DNA of 64,000 bases from the NCBI GenBank assembly GCA_021464415.1, contig CM038469.1, positions 10,022,501 to 10,086,500 of the forward strand, given 5' to 3'. The notes under the pieces are model-generated. The model was not told the DNA's origin. It saw nothing but the letters and a program-made list of their open reading frames with translations, and ran no database searches. A program made the position numbers and the translations under genes. Source of the stretch: Lonicera japonica (Eukaryota > Streptophyta > Magnoliopsida > Dipsacales > Caprifoliaceae). Positions 36,815-47,485 of this stretch are shown here, piece after piece. Position 1 is the first letter of the stretch. The number at the start of each line of letters is the position of its first letter.

Positions 36815-36832
36815 TCCCCGGCAACGGCGCCA
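36815..36832 (-). promoter_or_regulatory. Primer-binding site (tRNA-Asp) of Athila element 1
   Basis: TGGCGCCGTTGCCGGGGA on the minus strand, a few bases inside the 5' LTR; complementary to the 3' end of plant tRNA-Asp. It primes minus-strand DNA synthesis. Confidence 0.88.
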
Positions 36833-36838
36833 AAAACT

Positions 36839-38779
36839 TGACGCGCTCGAAAATACTTCCGCGCTTAGGAACCCAAGTGTAGGTCGTCAAGTTATAATAC
36901 TTGGTAAGTCCAAGTGTCGAACCACAAGGATAGTCGAAAAGACGATGTGGTGATTACGAGTCCAAGGTTTTGTTCAACAGAATTTGATTGGTTGATTTTA
37001 GTTGTTGATTTTAAAGTCTTGCAATAAAAATTAAAGTGATGTATCAATTGATAAGAAAAGGCTAAGGCATTATAGAATTCATTTGCTTTGCAATGTTATG
37101 TAAAATTAATCTCATTCAAAATTCTCAATGCAATTCCTAAGTGTTGAGTATCTTACACTTTTCTAAGCAAAAGGGTGTGAAGCAAGAGCAACCCATTCCC
37201 ATATAAATGCCATATAAAGAAAGGGTGTAAGTAAAACTCAACACAAATGTATCTCTCATTTTTATCTTGTAACAAAGGGTGTGAAGCAAGTGCAACCCAT
37301 TCCCATATAATGTCCAACCAAGATGTAAACTTGAGATACACCAAAAGAAAAGGCATAAAATTAAACTAGGCATTGAGAATTCATTGTTAGTTTCCCCTAG
37401 GCAATTGACTTGACTATGAAAATGGCCAACTAAAAAGTTTAGCTCAATAAATCATAACATTTCATTTGTCTAAGATTGGGAGGTCTAGGTGGAGATAAAA
37501 TCATCCGATTTAGACACATTTGATAAATACAAATTGAATCCTTAAGGTGATTAGTGTAGTTGATTATGGCATAAACTTAAGAGATCCTCCTTGGCAACAC
37601 TCTAACTAAGAAAATATTGAGTCTCAAAATCACATAAAGTGTAGAAAGCACTCAACATGTCATTAAAGCATTCAAGGATTGGAATCTCAAATTTATGGTA
37701 TTTCTATGAATATTCAAAAACTAAACATGCTTGGCAATGTAAAGTATCTCAATCATAGAAGGAATGGACATAGGCTAATAAGAAATACACAAATGTATCA
37801 TCTCCTCATTAATGCTTGAGATCTATGTATACAAGGCATACAAAGTCTAATCACCTTATGAGGATTATCTTACTAGCTTATGAATGGTTGATTGAATGGA
37901 GAAGATGAAGGATTCAACAAGTATTTAACAATACTAACAATGGAATGAGAAACAAACTTACATAATTAATGCAATGCAAACTTCATCTTTTAGCCTTAGC
38001 AATGAAACTACTCCATGATAGTTGTATAAACAAAAACCATTAAAGTCATCTCCATTTGTCTCAAGAGTTTCTCTAACTAGATTTCTTACAAGTGATAGAT
38101 CGAGAGAAAGTGCAGGAAAATAATGCTTATATTACTTGAATCTAGATCTAGAAAATTGCATTCTTTACATGAGGGACAAAGAGCAAATAAATAATGGGAG
38201 AGCAATGCCCAAAAATGGGAATTCTAGTACACTTTTCTAAAGAACCCAATGGGTAAGCACCTCATCCTATCTAGAAATGGAAAGTCCAGCACTTTTGGTG
38301 AGTTTCAATGCATAAAAAGGGGAGAAAAACTGCTTTTGGGTGCTGTCCTTTGAGATCTGGGAGGTCTCTGATCGATCAGAGGCTTCTCTGATCGATCAGA
38401 GGGGAGATTTTGGCTCAAAAGGTGGGCTCTGATCGATCAGAGCACCCTCTGATCGATCAGAGGGCATGTTCTGCATTAAAAGGTGGCCTCTGATCAATCA
38501 GAGGCTCCTCTGATTGATCAGAGGACACTTCGGGAGACTTTTTTTCTTCTCTTTTGGCTTCTATCTCTCTTGTACGCTTCCCAAAGCTCTCCAACTTGCT
38601 TCCATAGCCTGAAGGTACACTCAAGACACTAGAAAATGCTACTTTGAGCCATGTTAAAGCAATTCTTGATATTTGAGTGTGTGCACAAGAAGTGGATTAA
38701 TTTAATTAAACTAGGCTAAGATAAACGCGATAAACACAATCAAAAGAGCGTTAGCGACTACAAAATTACGCGTTTATCA
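36839..38779 (-). repeat. Athila element 1, 5' LTR (1941 bp)
   Basis: Partner of 27212-29151, followed by TSD ATATT at 38780-38784. Carries six copies of CTCTGATCGATCAGAG-type palindromes between 38366 and 38523. Confidence 0.95.
38366..38523. repeat. Six-copy palindrome array in the Athila element 1 LTR
   Basis: Copies at 38366-38381, 38386-38401, 38427-38442 and 38447-38462 read CTCTGATCGATCAGAG exactly; 38488-38503 and 38508-38523 have one changed central base (GATCAATC, GATTGATC). The array is 256-413 bp from the 5' end of the LTR, in the presumed U3 promoter region. Confidence 0.93.
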
Positions 38780-38971
38780 ATATTTTCATGAGAGCTCAAG
38801 ATATGCTCAAATGAATTTAATATGAATTTATTTCAAAATCAATTTTTGTAAGAATGATGTTTTGAAATGATTTTAATTCAAACTTGTTTTCAATCAATGA
38901 ATTATGCATGTTCATGTTTGAGCTATATAAATAATCAATTAAGAAACTTTACATTAATCATAAGCACTCAC

Positions 38972-40865
38972 TCAATTACTGAATAGTCGAGCTTTTGAAT
39001 CTTCGATTGGTTTTTTTAAATTGATCTTCACTTGCAACTTTTGCTTTAAAACTTCTGCATATGATCCTTGATCTTTGTGCTTCATGAGATGCATTAATAG
39101 AAAGTGTGATGAGATTGATATCCTAAATTTGTCCAATGCTATATTGACTTGATCGAATATGGAATGAATAATCCTCGTCATGTGGCATGCTTTTCTTGAT
39201 TTTTCAAGTGAAGAAACTATAAATTTATATCAAGAAACATGTTAAATTATACATGATTAATTTATTGTTATTATCAAAATAAGATTAAGACCTTTACGTC
39301 AATATACTCCAAATGACGAAACAACTTTAATGCATGAGAACAAAAGATTTCATTAAATTCAAAGCTCCTACAAGTACACAAGATCGCGTGGTCAACGTGC
39401 TTAAATGTCAGCATACAAATCCTTTTTCACCATTCCATCTATTTAGCTTTGTATGTAGCAATTGTTCAATCATATCTCTCAAACTCTATTAATAAATCAA
39501 TTGTCATCTTTAGCTCTTCTTGAAAAAGATAAAATATTTTTCTTGTATATATAGTAGCTGTCTCACGTTCTACACACCAATTAGATATTAGATCAGATGA
39601 CGACTGTTGCGTTTTGAATCCTGCCTCCCTTTCCTTCTCATGAGGATCATTCACGGCCCTCAAGTGCTGATCTAGGAACTCTCAAAGAACAATGTTGCCA
39701 TTATTAAAATAAGACTTTAAAAAATTATTGATGCTTTCACTCCTTTGAGATGTGGGTATTCCAGCACAAAAATATCTGCGACTATAAACTTAAGCCCACT
39801 TTTCGTGTAACTTATATATACCTTGCAACCACTGGTTATCTCTAAGATTATGATCTTCAAGCAAACAATCACAACTGTTTTCAAATTCCTCAATAATTTC
39901 TGGCTCGTATATGTAAGCTTTGAGTTGTTATGAAAATGATTTATATGAGAATATTTTGCTTAAGTATTTTACAACATTTTGACACAAGTGCCATAAACAC
40001 AATCCATGCTAGGAGTCCAACAATAAAACACTAATAGCATTTGAGATTGCTTGAGATTGATCGGTAAATATACTAACAGGTTTCTTTCCTCCCATAACCT
40101 CCCAAAAAAGTCCAAAAGAAGTGGTAAACAACCATATCACCATATCTTCTGTTTCACCATCTAATAAACCACATCCAAAAAGTATAGTTTGCCCATGATT
40201 GTTGATGCCAACTATAGGTGCACATACCATGTCATATTTGTTTGTCTTAAATGTAGTATCAAACCAAACTGAATCACCAAATAATCCATAATCCTTTCTC
40301 GACTTTGCATCATAAAAAAAAACACTACATATTTCACCATCTTTGTAGGTTCGAAAAGAATAGAAAAATTCTGATTGTTTTATTCCCGAGGAATGCAGTT
40401 TGTTAATAATTCGAACTTGAGAAAGCTCTATTTTCCTTTGAGACCTTAAATAATGGCAATGGTTGGGTGGGACTAGATCATATGAGTGCTTTGAATTGAA
40501 ATCAATTAATTTGTATTTGTCACCAAAACAAAGTTTAATTTTAAACATTGCCTTACAATCAAATTGTCGATTACCCCTTCTCTTTTTCAGAGTATTTGTT
40601 TTCTTGTAAATGCCTTCACATGAACAAACAAGCACTTGTCGATGAATTTGCTACGATCAGCCCAGTTCATATTCGTCCTTAATTTTCTTACGTTGAAACC
40701 AATTTTTCTTGAATATTCGTTGTAATAATTAAATACCTTATCTATAGCTTCAAAAATCATTCAACCTTTCGGCTCTAAAGTATGCTATGTTGTCTCTATA
40801 GACTCATTTGTACCATGCAAACTTCCATCTGCTACTGCAATCCTTTCATCTCCACTTTTCTCCAT
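38972..40865 (-). pseudogene. FAR1/FHY3-like MULE transposase, N-terminal and core part, broken
   Basis: From a Met at 40865-40863. The segment near 40765-40690 reads FEAIDKVFNYYNEY-like sequence, the start of the FAR1 DNA-binding domain, which continues into 40635-40400 (CSCEG, KAMFKIKL, HSYDLVPP). The MULE transposase domain follows at 40350-40020 with WFDTTF and FTDQSQAIS carrying the first two catalytic Asp. Decayed sequence follows, then RETATIYTRKIFYLFQEEL near 39580-39520. A SWIM-type zinc finger pattern (CxC ... C-S-H) lies at about 39395-39310. In-frame stops occur near 40794 and between the pieces, so it is dead. Host FAR1/FHY3 transcription factors derive from such transposases, but the position within MULE inverted repeats shows this one is the transposon's own gene. 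Confidence 0.78.
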
Positions 40866-41300
40866 ATCCTGTTATTAACAAAATAATATACTCAAATTCT
40901 TTAGTCAAACTAAATAAATTTTGAAAAAGTAAATATATGAATATATATATATGTACATGTTTAGGATACGTTTATCCCTACACAGATCCTAAACAAATAT
41001 ATATATATGCAGTATTATCTTCTTCATTATTCTCCAAATCCTATATATATATATGTGTATATGCTATCTTCTCATCTTTTTTCATTACTAGTGAGATCGT
41101 CGTGTGGAAACAAAGAAAAAAAAATTAATCTGTATTTCTCTATAGATATTTGCAACAAAAAACCCTAATTCGATTTTGAAGGTAATCTACTGATAAACTT
41201 ACTTTTGACATTGCATCTTCAATTGGTTGACTAGTATTTGGCGTACTCTATTCCATGGACGAAGCTTGAGAATCATTGACTAGAGAGAAGATAGAGAAGT

Positions 41301-41494
41301 TTGGGTCTTTTAATTTTTTTGGAACACATGTGTTTGTTTTTTTTTTTAATTGAAATGAAGGTTTTTTAATTGTAATATGATAAGTTTCTCTATTAATGGA
41401 ATATCTAGTTAGCAAGGAGAGAGAAATAGAATCTGTTAAAATAAATGTGGGTTAAGTTACCCACATTAAATATGGGTGAGCAAAATTGCTCTCC
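41301..41494. repeat. MULE right terminal inverted repeat
   Basis: Inverted partner of 24103-24312. It has an extra short duplication of the GTGGGT(A/T) block near the end (two CCCACAT units), so the two repeats differ in length near the tip. Followed by TSD TTATACAT. Confidence 0.85.
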
Positions 41495-41584
41495 TTATAC
41501 ATGTCATAAGACGAGATCATTTCTCTTAAATAAAGGTAAAGTCTAAATAGATTTACACATCTCATATATAAGAAAGAAAATAAA

Positions 41585-42025
41585 GGGCCTGTTTGGTTGT
41601 CTTTCAAATTGCGAATTAGATAATTTATAATTAAATAATTTACAAAATTTTCATTTATTAGTGTTTGGTTGTGTAAATTGAACAATTGTAATTATGATAA
41701 TTCAAGTTGATTCACAAGAACTCAAATTAGGTAATTTCAAGTAAGACTTGAAATTACCTAATTCTAGAATTAGATAATTCATTCCAACTCTATTTTTCGG
41801 GAAGATCTAGTTTCTACCTGTAATGTTGATACATCTAAACAAAATTTTAAATAAATAGAACAATAGAAAACATGTTTTTATTATGACAATCGAAATTTAT
41901 CGTTTAAGTTTTTCAAACACTACTTGAATTAGAATTGAATTATTCATAAATGAACAAATTCACAATTCTTCAATCGAAAGTTAACTAACTCTAAAATTAG
42001 GTAATTTACGCAACCAAACGAGCCC
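41585..42025. mobile_element. MITE directly in front of the unit-B MES start codon
   Basis: Ends GGGCCTGTTTGGTTG (left) and the complement of GGGCTCGTTTGGTTG (right); inner sequences such as GAATTAGATAATT and TAGGTAATT also recur in inverted form. The flanks AATAAA and AAAATGG collapse to the unit-A sequence AATAAAATGG, giving a 3-bp duplication AAA. 441 bp, no coding capacity. Type uncertain: the 3-bp duplication fits PIF/Harbinger-like MITEs. Confidence 0.8.
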
Positions 42026-42028
42026 AAA

Positions 42029-43097
42029 ATGGAGAAGATCATTACAAGCAAGAATCGACATTTTGTGCTAGTCCATAGGTTCTGTCACGGAGCATGGAAT
42101 TGGTACAAGTTGGTTACATTGTTGAGCTGAGGGTCATAGAGTAACAGTCATGGACCTTGCTGCATCGGGTATTAACCCGAAGCAAGTAGATGACCTTAAG
42201 GACGTCGACGACTACGTACATGGAGCCATTGATGGAGTTCATGGCTGGCCTGCCCGCAGAGGAGCGGGTGGTTTTGGTGGGTCACAGCATGGGCGGTGTT
42301 TCTGTTGCTGTCGCCATGGAAAAATTTCCAAACAAAATATATAGCTGTGGCGGTTTTTGTTACAGCCTTTATGCCAGGTCCAAAGTTACCAATGACTCAA
42401 ATTGGTCAGGTAACATATATTCTGCTGCTAAAATGTTTAAAATACCATCAACCAATTTATTTCTATGTTAAATGAATACGTTAAGACGTTTGAACTATGT
42501 TATTTCAAAATCAAGACAAGCATCTTAATTATCCAATAAGAAACACTATTTTTCAGAAATATTTGTTATATATTTTTTTACTATTGTAAATGCGTTTTTT
42601 CTTTTATTTAATTTCCTTAAATATATATATACACGTATCTTGATTAGTAATCCATTTTTTCTTGCTTACATATACAGTTTAATTCCTCACTTAGCTCCGG
42701 GTCGGAGGCTTCAACGGATATTCAATATGCGTATGATAGGGGCTCAAGTAATCCAAGTTCCTTCCTCTTTGGCCACGAATATATGGCAACTAGAATGTAT
42801 CAAAACTCTCCTACTGAGGTATATATATATATTAACATTAGTTATATAAAACAAAATAAATGTTTAAATCTCTTTCTTGATACATAAGAATAACCCAAAG
42901 ACGAGGACTGAACCCACAATTTTAACGCATTGTTTGAGAAAGAAAATATTAATTTGAGACACGTGAGCTCATTTCAACTATTGATATAAATTTTAACCTA
43001 TATAGTGATATTTATTTATTTGAATAATGTTGAATTTTAATAGGATTTGGATCTTGCATACACGCTGGTCAGACCTTGTCCAAATTCTTCAAAGTAA
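42029..43097 (+). pseudogene. Second MES (methylesterase-like) copy, broken
   Basis: Exon remnants 42029-42409, 42678-42818 and 43044-43097 match the intact gene's exons 1, 2 and the start of exon 3, with splice borders still present. Exon 1 has a 2-bp loss near 42125 that brings a TGA at once, a 4-bp gain before MEPLMEF near 42217, and another 4-bp gain (ATAT) near 42335; GHSMGG is still readable out of frame. Exon 2 is intact (47 codons). Exon 3 stops matching after about 50 bp at a TAA and runs into the 82-bp poly-C tract. The promoter was displaced by the MULE. No working enzyme can be made. Confidence 0.92.
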
Positions 43098-43116
43098 AAA
43101 ATTAAACATACTATTC

Positions 43117-43117
<1 letters not shown>

Positions 43118-43199
<82 letters not shown>
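43118..43199. repeat. Poly-C tract (82 bp)
   Basis: Unbroken run of C between the truncated plus-strand exon 3 and the inverted MES fragment. Extraordinary for AT-rich plant DNA; it may mark a repair junction or an assembly fault. Confidence 0.92.
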
Positions 43200-43202
<3 letters not shown>

Positions 43203-43370
43203 CTATATGAAGATGCGCTAACACAACTATTTTAATGTACGTTCCTTTTTATTCAAGCAAACCTATTACCTCCATACAACTTTATTTACAACACCATATA
43301 TTTCTGATCCAAAAGACTAGACTAATTAATTAAGTGTATCAGACACCAGTTAATTGAACACAATCGATCA

Positions 43371-43650
43371 TCAATTGTATTTTGCAACAATCTCAAGTAA
43401 ATTGGAGCACAACTCTTTAGACTTAAGAACATGACCATATGACCTGAACCAGATATCTCCTTCACTTCATTGGGTGGATTATTTTCGATCATGTACTTAA
43501 TGCTACCACTAGTCCCTTATCGTGCCCACTCATAATGAAAACTCGACGGACCAATCTGTAGTTTTCCTTACTGACCGAAACTTCTGTTGTAGACTTTGCA
43601 TCAGGAAAAATTGGACAAGGTCTCACTAACGTGTATGTAAGATCCAAATC
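43371..43650 (-). pseudogene. Inverted copy of MES exon 3
   Basis: On the minus strand an AATAG acceptor at 43655-43651 leads into a complete exon-3 copy (DLDLTYTLVRPCP ... ISGSGHMVM), preceded by intron 2 (up to about 43840) and followed by 3' UTR down to about 43205. It is broken by a 4-bp loss in the GLVVAL region and a 1-bp loss near the C-terminus, and DSDHM has become GSGHM. Its intron/exon start duplicates 42826-43094 in the opposite direction, giving an inverted repeat with about 500 bp between the arms. Confidence 0.9.
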
Positions 43651-43859
43651 CTATTAAAATTCAACAATATGCAAATAAATAAATATCACTAAATTAAAAT
43701 TTAAATCAATAGTTGAAGTGAGCTCATGCGTCTAAAATTAATATTCTCTTTCTAAAGTAATGCGTTGAAATTGTGGGTTCAGTCCTTCTCTTCTTTGGGT
43801 TCTTCTTATGTATGAATAAATAGATTTAAACATTTATTTAAAAAAAAAAAAACTGATGA

Positions 43860-44190
43860 CATATGTGTGTGTGTGTGTGTGTTTTTGGGGGTGGGGGGGG
43901 GGGGGGGGGGGTGGGAATAGCATGTGTGGTGATATTTAAATTTTTCATAATGAATTAAGTTTTTTGTTTGGAGAATAAATAATCTAATGTGTAAGGTTTC
44001 GAATATTGGAATATTTAAATTGCTCTCAATTTCGTTGATCCAATAGATAAGAACTACCAGTTTTGAGCTTAAAATTTAGGTGGTTAAAAATGTGTATCTT
44101 CACATAGAGCATGAAAATTACACAAGTTAGAGGCTCATTCCCCCCGTCTTATCTAATACATACATATATATATATATGTGTGTGTGTGTG
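43860..44190. other. (TG)n, poly-G and remaining 3' flank of unit B
   Basis: (TG)n at 43864-43882, then a 19-bp poly-G at 43893-43911, then plus-orientation flank matching 16850-17075 of unit A, ending in (TA)n/(TG)n at 44162-44192 where the next element starts. Confidence 0.75.
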
Positions 44191-45085
44191 TGTAAGAGTG
44201 CACGGATAATAAACATATATGGATTGAAATTACTAAACAAAATTTTAAGTGACAATAAAATTTATATGGATTGAAATTACTAAACAAAACATATAATAAA
44301 CATATATGGTTGTAAAAGCATGGCTTGAAAATAAAATTACAATTTATGACTGATATCTAGGAATACAAGAAAGAAACTCTAAGGTAGTAGAGATTTTATT
44401 CTTGTATTGGTTATGAGACGTGATTGGTTCTTCTGTATTCGTTCTTTTTTATAGTTGGAGCTGGAAGAGTAGTGTAGAATCACGCGAGATAATTACTTTG
44501 TAACTTTTGACTTTTTAGAATACTAAAAGTTCTTTTACTATAGATCAATAGTGACTTGACGGAATAGTAAAAGTATTTTTTACTGTTTGAATATTGCTAT
44601 CGGTGGATACTATTCATATACTTTTTACTATTTGCGGTACTATTCATGGATAGTAATTTTAAATTTATTATTCGAAAATGTAATTGTGCTCTTTCGGCTG
44701 AGCACTCGAGACTTCTTTGGCTGTCTTCCTTAAGCATAATTTTTGGTGTTAGCTTTTCTTGGATAAATTATTACCCAAGTAGTGACTTGAAATACCTCAA
44801 GCAGGCAAATGACTCTTGACCATCTTAGAAGAGTCCATTATTATAAGGGTCCTTGCTAGTGATGAATCCTTGTTCTGACGGGGAGTAGCTAAATGCTTCT
44901 TCATCTTCATAAAGCTCACTTACTCTTTCATTAAGTGCTTTGGCAAGTAATTTTAATTATGATTTAGAAAACTTCTTGATACTTGTTGTATCAATGGATT
45001 CTGTTGGGCTTGATCTAGATTTAATTGACTTAGTACCTCTTGCAGAGGCTTTCAATTTGTCCTTGGCGGGACTTGGGTACGAAAG
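44191..45085 (-). repeat. Direct repeat copy 1 of the pararetrovirus-like segment
   Basis: Starts TGTAAGAGTGCACGGATAAT. Contains several copies of a GAATAGTAAAAG-type motif and its complement (ACTATTCATGGATAGTA), then the end of a coding region with Ser/Lys/Thr-rich character. Similar to 46608-47485 over nearly its whole length. Confidence 0.8.
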
Positions 45086-46607
45086 GCTAGATAGATCATT
45101 AACGAATTTTTCTTTCCAAAATGGTTATAACTATCATCTCTCATCATGACTCTAGAAGTAAATACATACTTGTACTACGGTAAATATTAACGTGTTAACT
45201 CCATCAGGGGGGCCAACTCCATGAAATGTTTGGATTTCATGGAATATTTTACTATGGTAAATATTAATGTGTTAACTCCATCGGGGGGGGCGAGGAGGGG
45301 GGGAGGGGGGACTCCAACTTCCTCATCGAAGATGGGGTTGTCATCATCGTTTCTTTGGATTTTATTTATGATGGAATTTCTAGCATCTTCAGTGAGTTGT
45401 TTTTCTCACCAAGATCTAAGAATTCATGTGAATCCTGATGATAATAACTCAACAATTTTGGATTATCCTAAATCATTGATTGCATTGACATAACTATTAC
45501 CAACCATTGATATATGATTTAATTTATTAGGTAATTCTTGTTCACTAAGTCCGTCAATGTTCAATTCATACATTTTGTTGGATGAATCAGAAAATTGATT
45601 AGTCAAATTCCTTTCTTTGAATTGTAAACCCAGAGGGGTAGGTTTTGAATACCAATTTTTTGTTAGGCTAATGGGATTTGGTTTTTTGAAACTTAACTTA
45701 TTAAATTGATTTTCAATTTCTTGGATTGTGGAATCATTATCTATTTCACTGCAACTAGTGTTTTTATCTGTGATAGCAACTGTCTTAGTACCACTAGTTT
45801 TTGTTTTTGTTTTTAATTTTTTGAATAATTTATCAAGTGTTCTAGTTAATTCTTGATCTTTATTAGGTAATTCTAATCCTTGCCTAGACTCGGGTAGGTT
45901 TAATAAGAGTTTTTCAATTTTATCTTTTCTCGGGTTTTCAACTATATTTTAAAACACATCTTCAATTTCATCTAATTATTTACCTATTATTGCTAGACTT
46001 TAGTTAGTGAAATTATTCTACTCAATTATCTTTTTGTCATCATTGTGACCATCAGGTACTTTAAATGGGCTAGCTATTACTAATGAGTTTTTTACATTTA
46101 TGTTTACTGTTTATAATGGAGGGTCACCGGATGAAACTCTTGATTTACCTTCTTTGATCCATTGAGTTTTAGTAATTATGTTACATTTATTATAATATTT
46201 TTTATACCAATCAAAAAACTTAATAGTGGTTTTAATTTCTAGCATATTTTTTTCCATTTACTAATTATTTTTAATACTTCTTTTTTCTGAATATGTAGAT
46301 TTATATTATTTTATTTCACTTTTATTTTCTTCTAAAATGAAATCATGGTTAGCATTTCCCAATCAATTTCCAAATCTTTCTTGATGACAAGAAGTTGATG
46401 GTTTATCGACCTTGTTTCAAAATATGATATAGTAGGCGATGGTTGTTCATTGTCTTCAGATTCATTATTTGACGAATTATTAGTGTAGCAAGGGTGACTA
46501 GTTTGTCCTTTCGTTTTTATTCCTCTTAATTTAATATCTTGAATAGTGGTTTTGCTAAGCAGATCAGTATACCATGAGGGGAAGGGACTAGGAAGCTAAT
46601 ATGAAAA

Positions 46608-47485
46608 TGTAAGAGTGCGCGGACAATAAACAGATATGGATTGAAATTACAAAGTAAATTTTTAACTTACAAAAGATTAATGAATGATGATTAAACCGAA
46701 TGCTTGTAAAAGCATGGCTTGAAAATAAAATTACAATTTATTAGTGATATCTAGGAATACAATAATGAAACTCTAAGGTAGTAGATATTTTATTCTTAAA
46801 GTGGCTATGAGACCTGCTTGGTTCTTCTGCATTCATTTTCTAATATAGCTCGAGCTAAAAGAGTATTGTAGGACTAAGCGGGGTAATCACTGTGTAACTT
46901 TTGACTTTTTTGAATAGTAAAAGTTCTTTTACTGTTGATGAATAGTGACTTTTCGGAATAATAAAAGTGCTTTTTACATTTTGAATAGTGCCGTAGGTGG
47001 ATACTATTCATGTACTTTTTACTATTTATAATACTATTCATGAATAGTAATTTTAACTTTTATATATTATTTAAAATTGTCATTTTGCTTTTTCAGTTGA
47101 GCAGTTGTGACTTTTTTGGCTGTCTTCCATAAACGTAATTTTTGGTGTTAGCTTTTCTTGGGTAAATTACTACCCAAGTAGTGACTGAAAACTCCTAAAT
47201 CAGGCAAATAGGTCTTGACCATCTTAGAAGAGTTCACAATTATAAGGGTCCTTGCTTGTGACGGATTCATGTTGTGACTGGGATGATTCGCTAGATGTTT
47301 CTTTATCTTCACAAAGCTCACTTACTCTTTCATTTAGTTCTTTGGCAATCAATTTTAATTATGATTTAGAACATTTCTTGATACTTGTTGTATCAATGGA
47401 TTTTGTTGCACTTGATCTAGATTTAATCGACTTAGTACCTCTTGTAGAGGCTTTTATTTTGTCTTTGGCGAGACTTGGGTACGGA
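46608..47485 (-). repeat. Direct repeat copy 2 of the pararetrovirus-like segment
   Basis: Starts TGTAAGAGTGCGCGGACAAT. Same order as copy 1 with scattered substitutions. Beyond 47485 the minus-strand coding similarity continues to about 48040, whereas copy 1 diverges at 45085. Confidence 0.8.

Larger units (their letters stand above)
27212..38779 (-). mobile_element. Full-length Athila-type Ty3/gypsy retrotransposon (element 1)
   Basis: 11568 bp, TG...CA ends, LTRs of 1940 and 1941 bp that differ at only about a dozen places by eye, 5-bp target duplication ATATT (27207-27211 and 38780-38784). The primer-binding site TGGCGCCGTTGCCGGGGA matches the 3' end of plant tRNA-Asp, which with gag type and LTR length points to the Athila lineage. 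The polypurine tract (GTTGGGGGGTGT on the minus strand) precedes the 3' LTR. Gag and pol are nearly intact but lie in different frames because of one missing base. Confidence 0.95.
26235..38950. mobile_element. Unclassified LTR-like insertion in the MULE, split by an Athila-type element
   Basis: Two pieces, 26235-27211 and 38785 to about 38950, join across the Athila insertion. The left edge, TGTTGGTTGGAAATCAACCC followed by TAGAGGGGGG, read on the minus strand resembles the 3' end of plant LTRs (TTCACCCCCC ... CCAACA). I could not find a duplication that fixes the right edge, so the type and the end at 38950 are uncertain. It carries two copies of ATCAGT(C/T)GACT(A/G)AG at 27065-27101. It could be a solo LTR or a small non-autonomous retroelement. 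Confidence 0.4.
24103..41494 (-). mobile_element. Mutator-like element (MULE) with FAR1-type transposase remnants, carrying nested elements
   Basis: Ends GGAGAGCAATTTTGCTCACC on both sides in inverted orientation, with imperfect terminal inverted repeats of about 200 bp (24103-24312 and 41301-41494) and an 8-bp duplication TTATACAT (24095-24102 and 41495-41502). Unit A shows the empty site (GCTTAAACATATCATCAGACG, near 8598). Long inverted repeats plus a FAR1/MULE-domain protein identify it as a MULE. Without the nested Athila element it would be about 5.8 kb. It landed in the 5' UTR of the second MES copy. The transposase is broken, so it is no longer autonomous. Confidence 0.88.
22940..44190. 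repeat. Segmental duplication unit B (broken MES copy, heavily interrupted)
   Basis: Counterpart of 6955-17110. Its pieces are: promoter side 22940-24102, leader 41503-41584, coding remnants 42026-43097, inverted exon-3 copy 43371-43650 and 3' flank 43912-44165. Between them sit a MULE (24103-41494) and a MITE (41585-42025). Confidence 0.85.

Noticed and set aside
38366..38523. CRISPR-like repeat array
   Set aside because: Palindromes are 16 bp with spacers of 4-25 bp, inside an LTR of a plant retrotransposon; neither repeat length nor spacer regularity fits CRISPR.
43027..43221. Open frame with a long poly-Pro run
   Set aside because: The prolines are simply the 82-bp poly-C tract read in frame, fused to the truncated MES exon 3.
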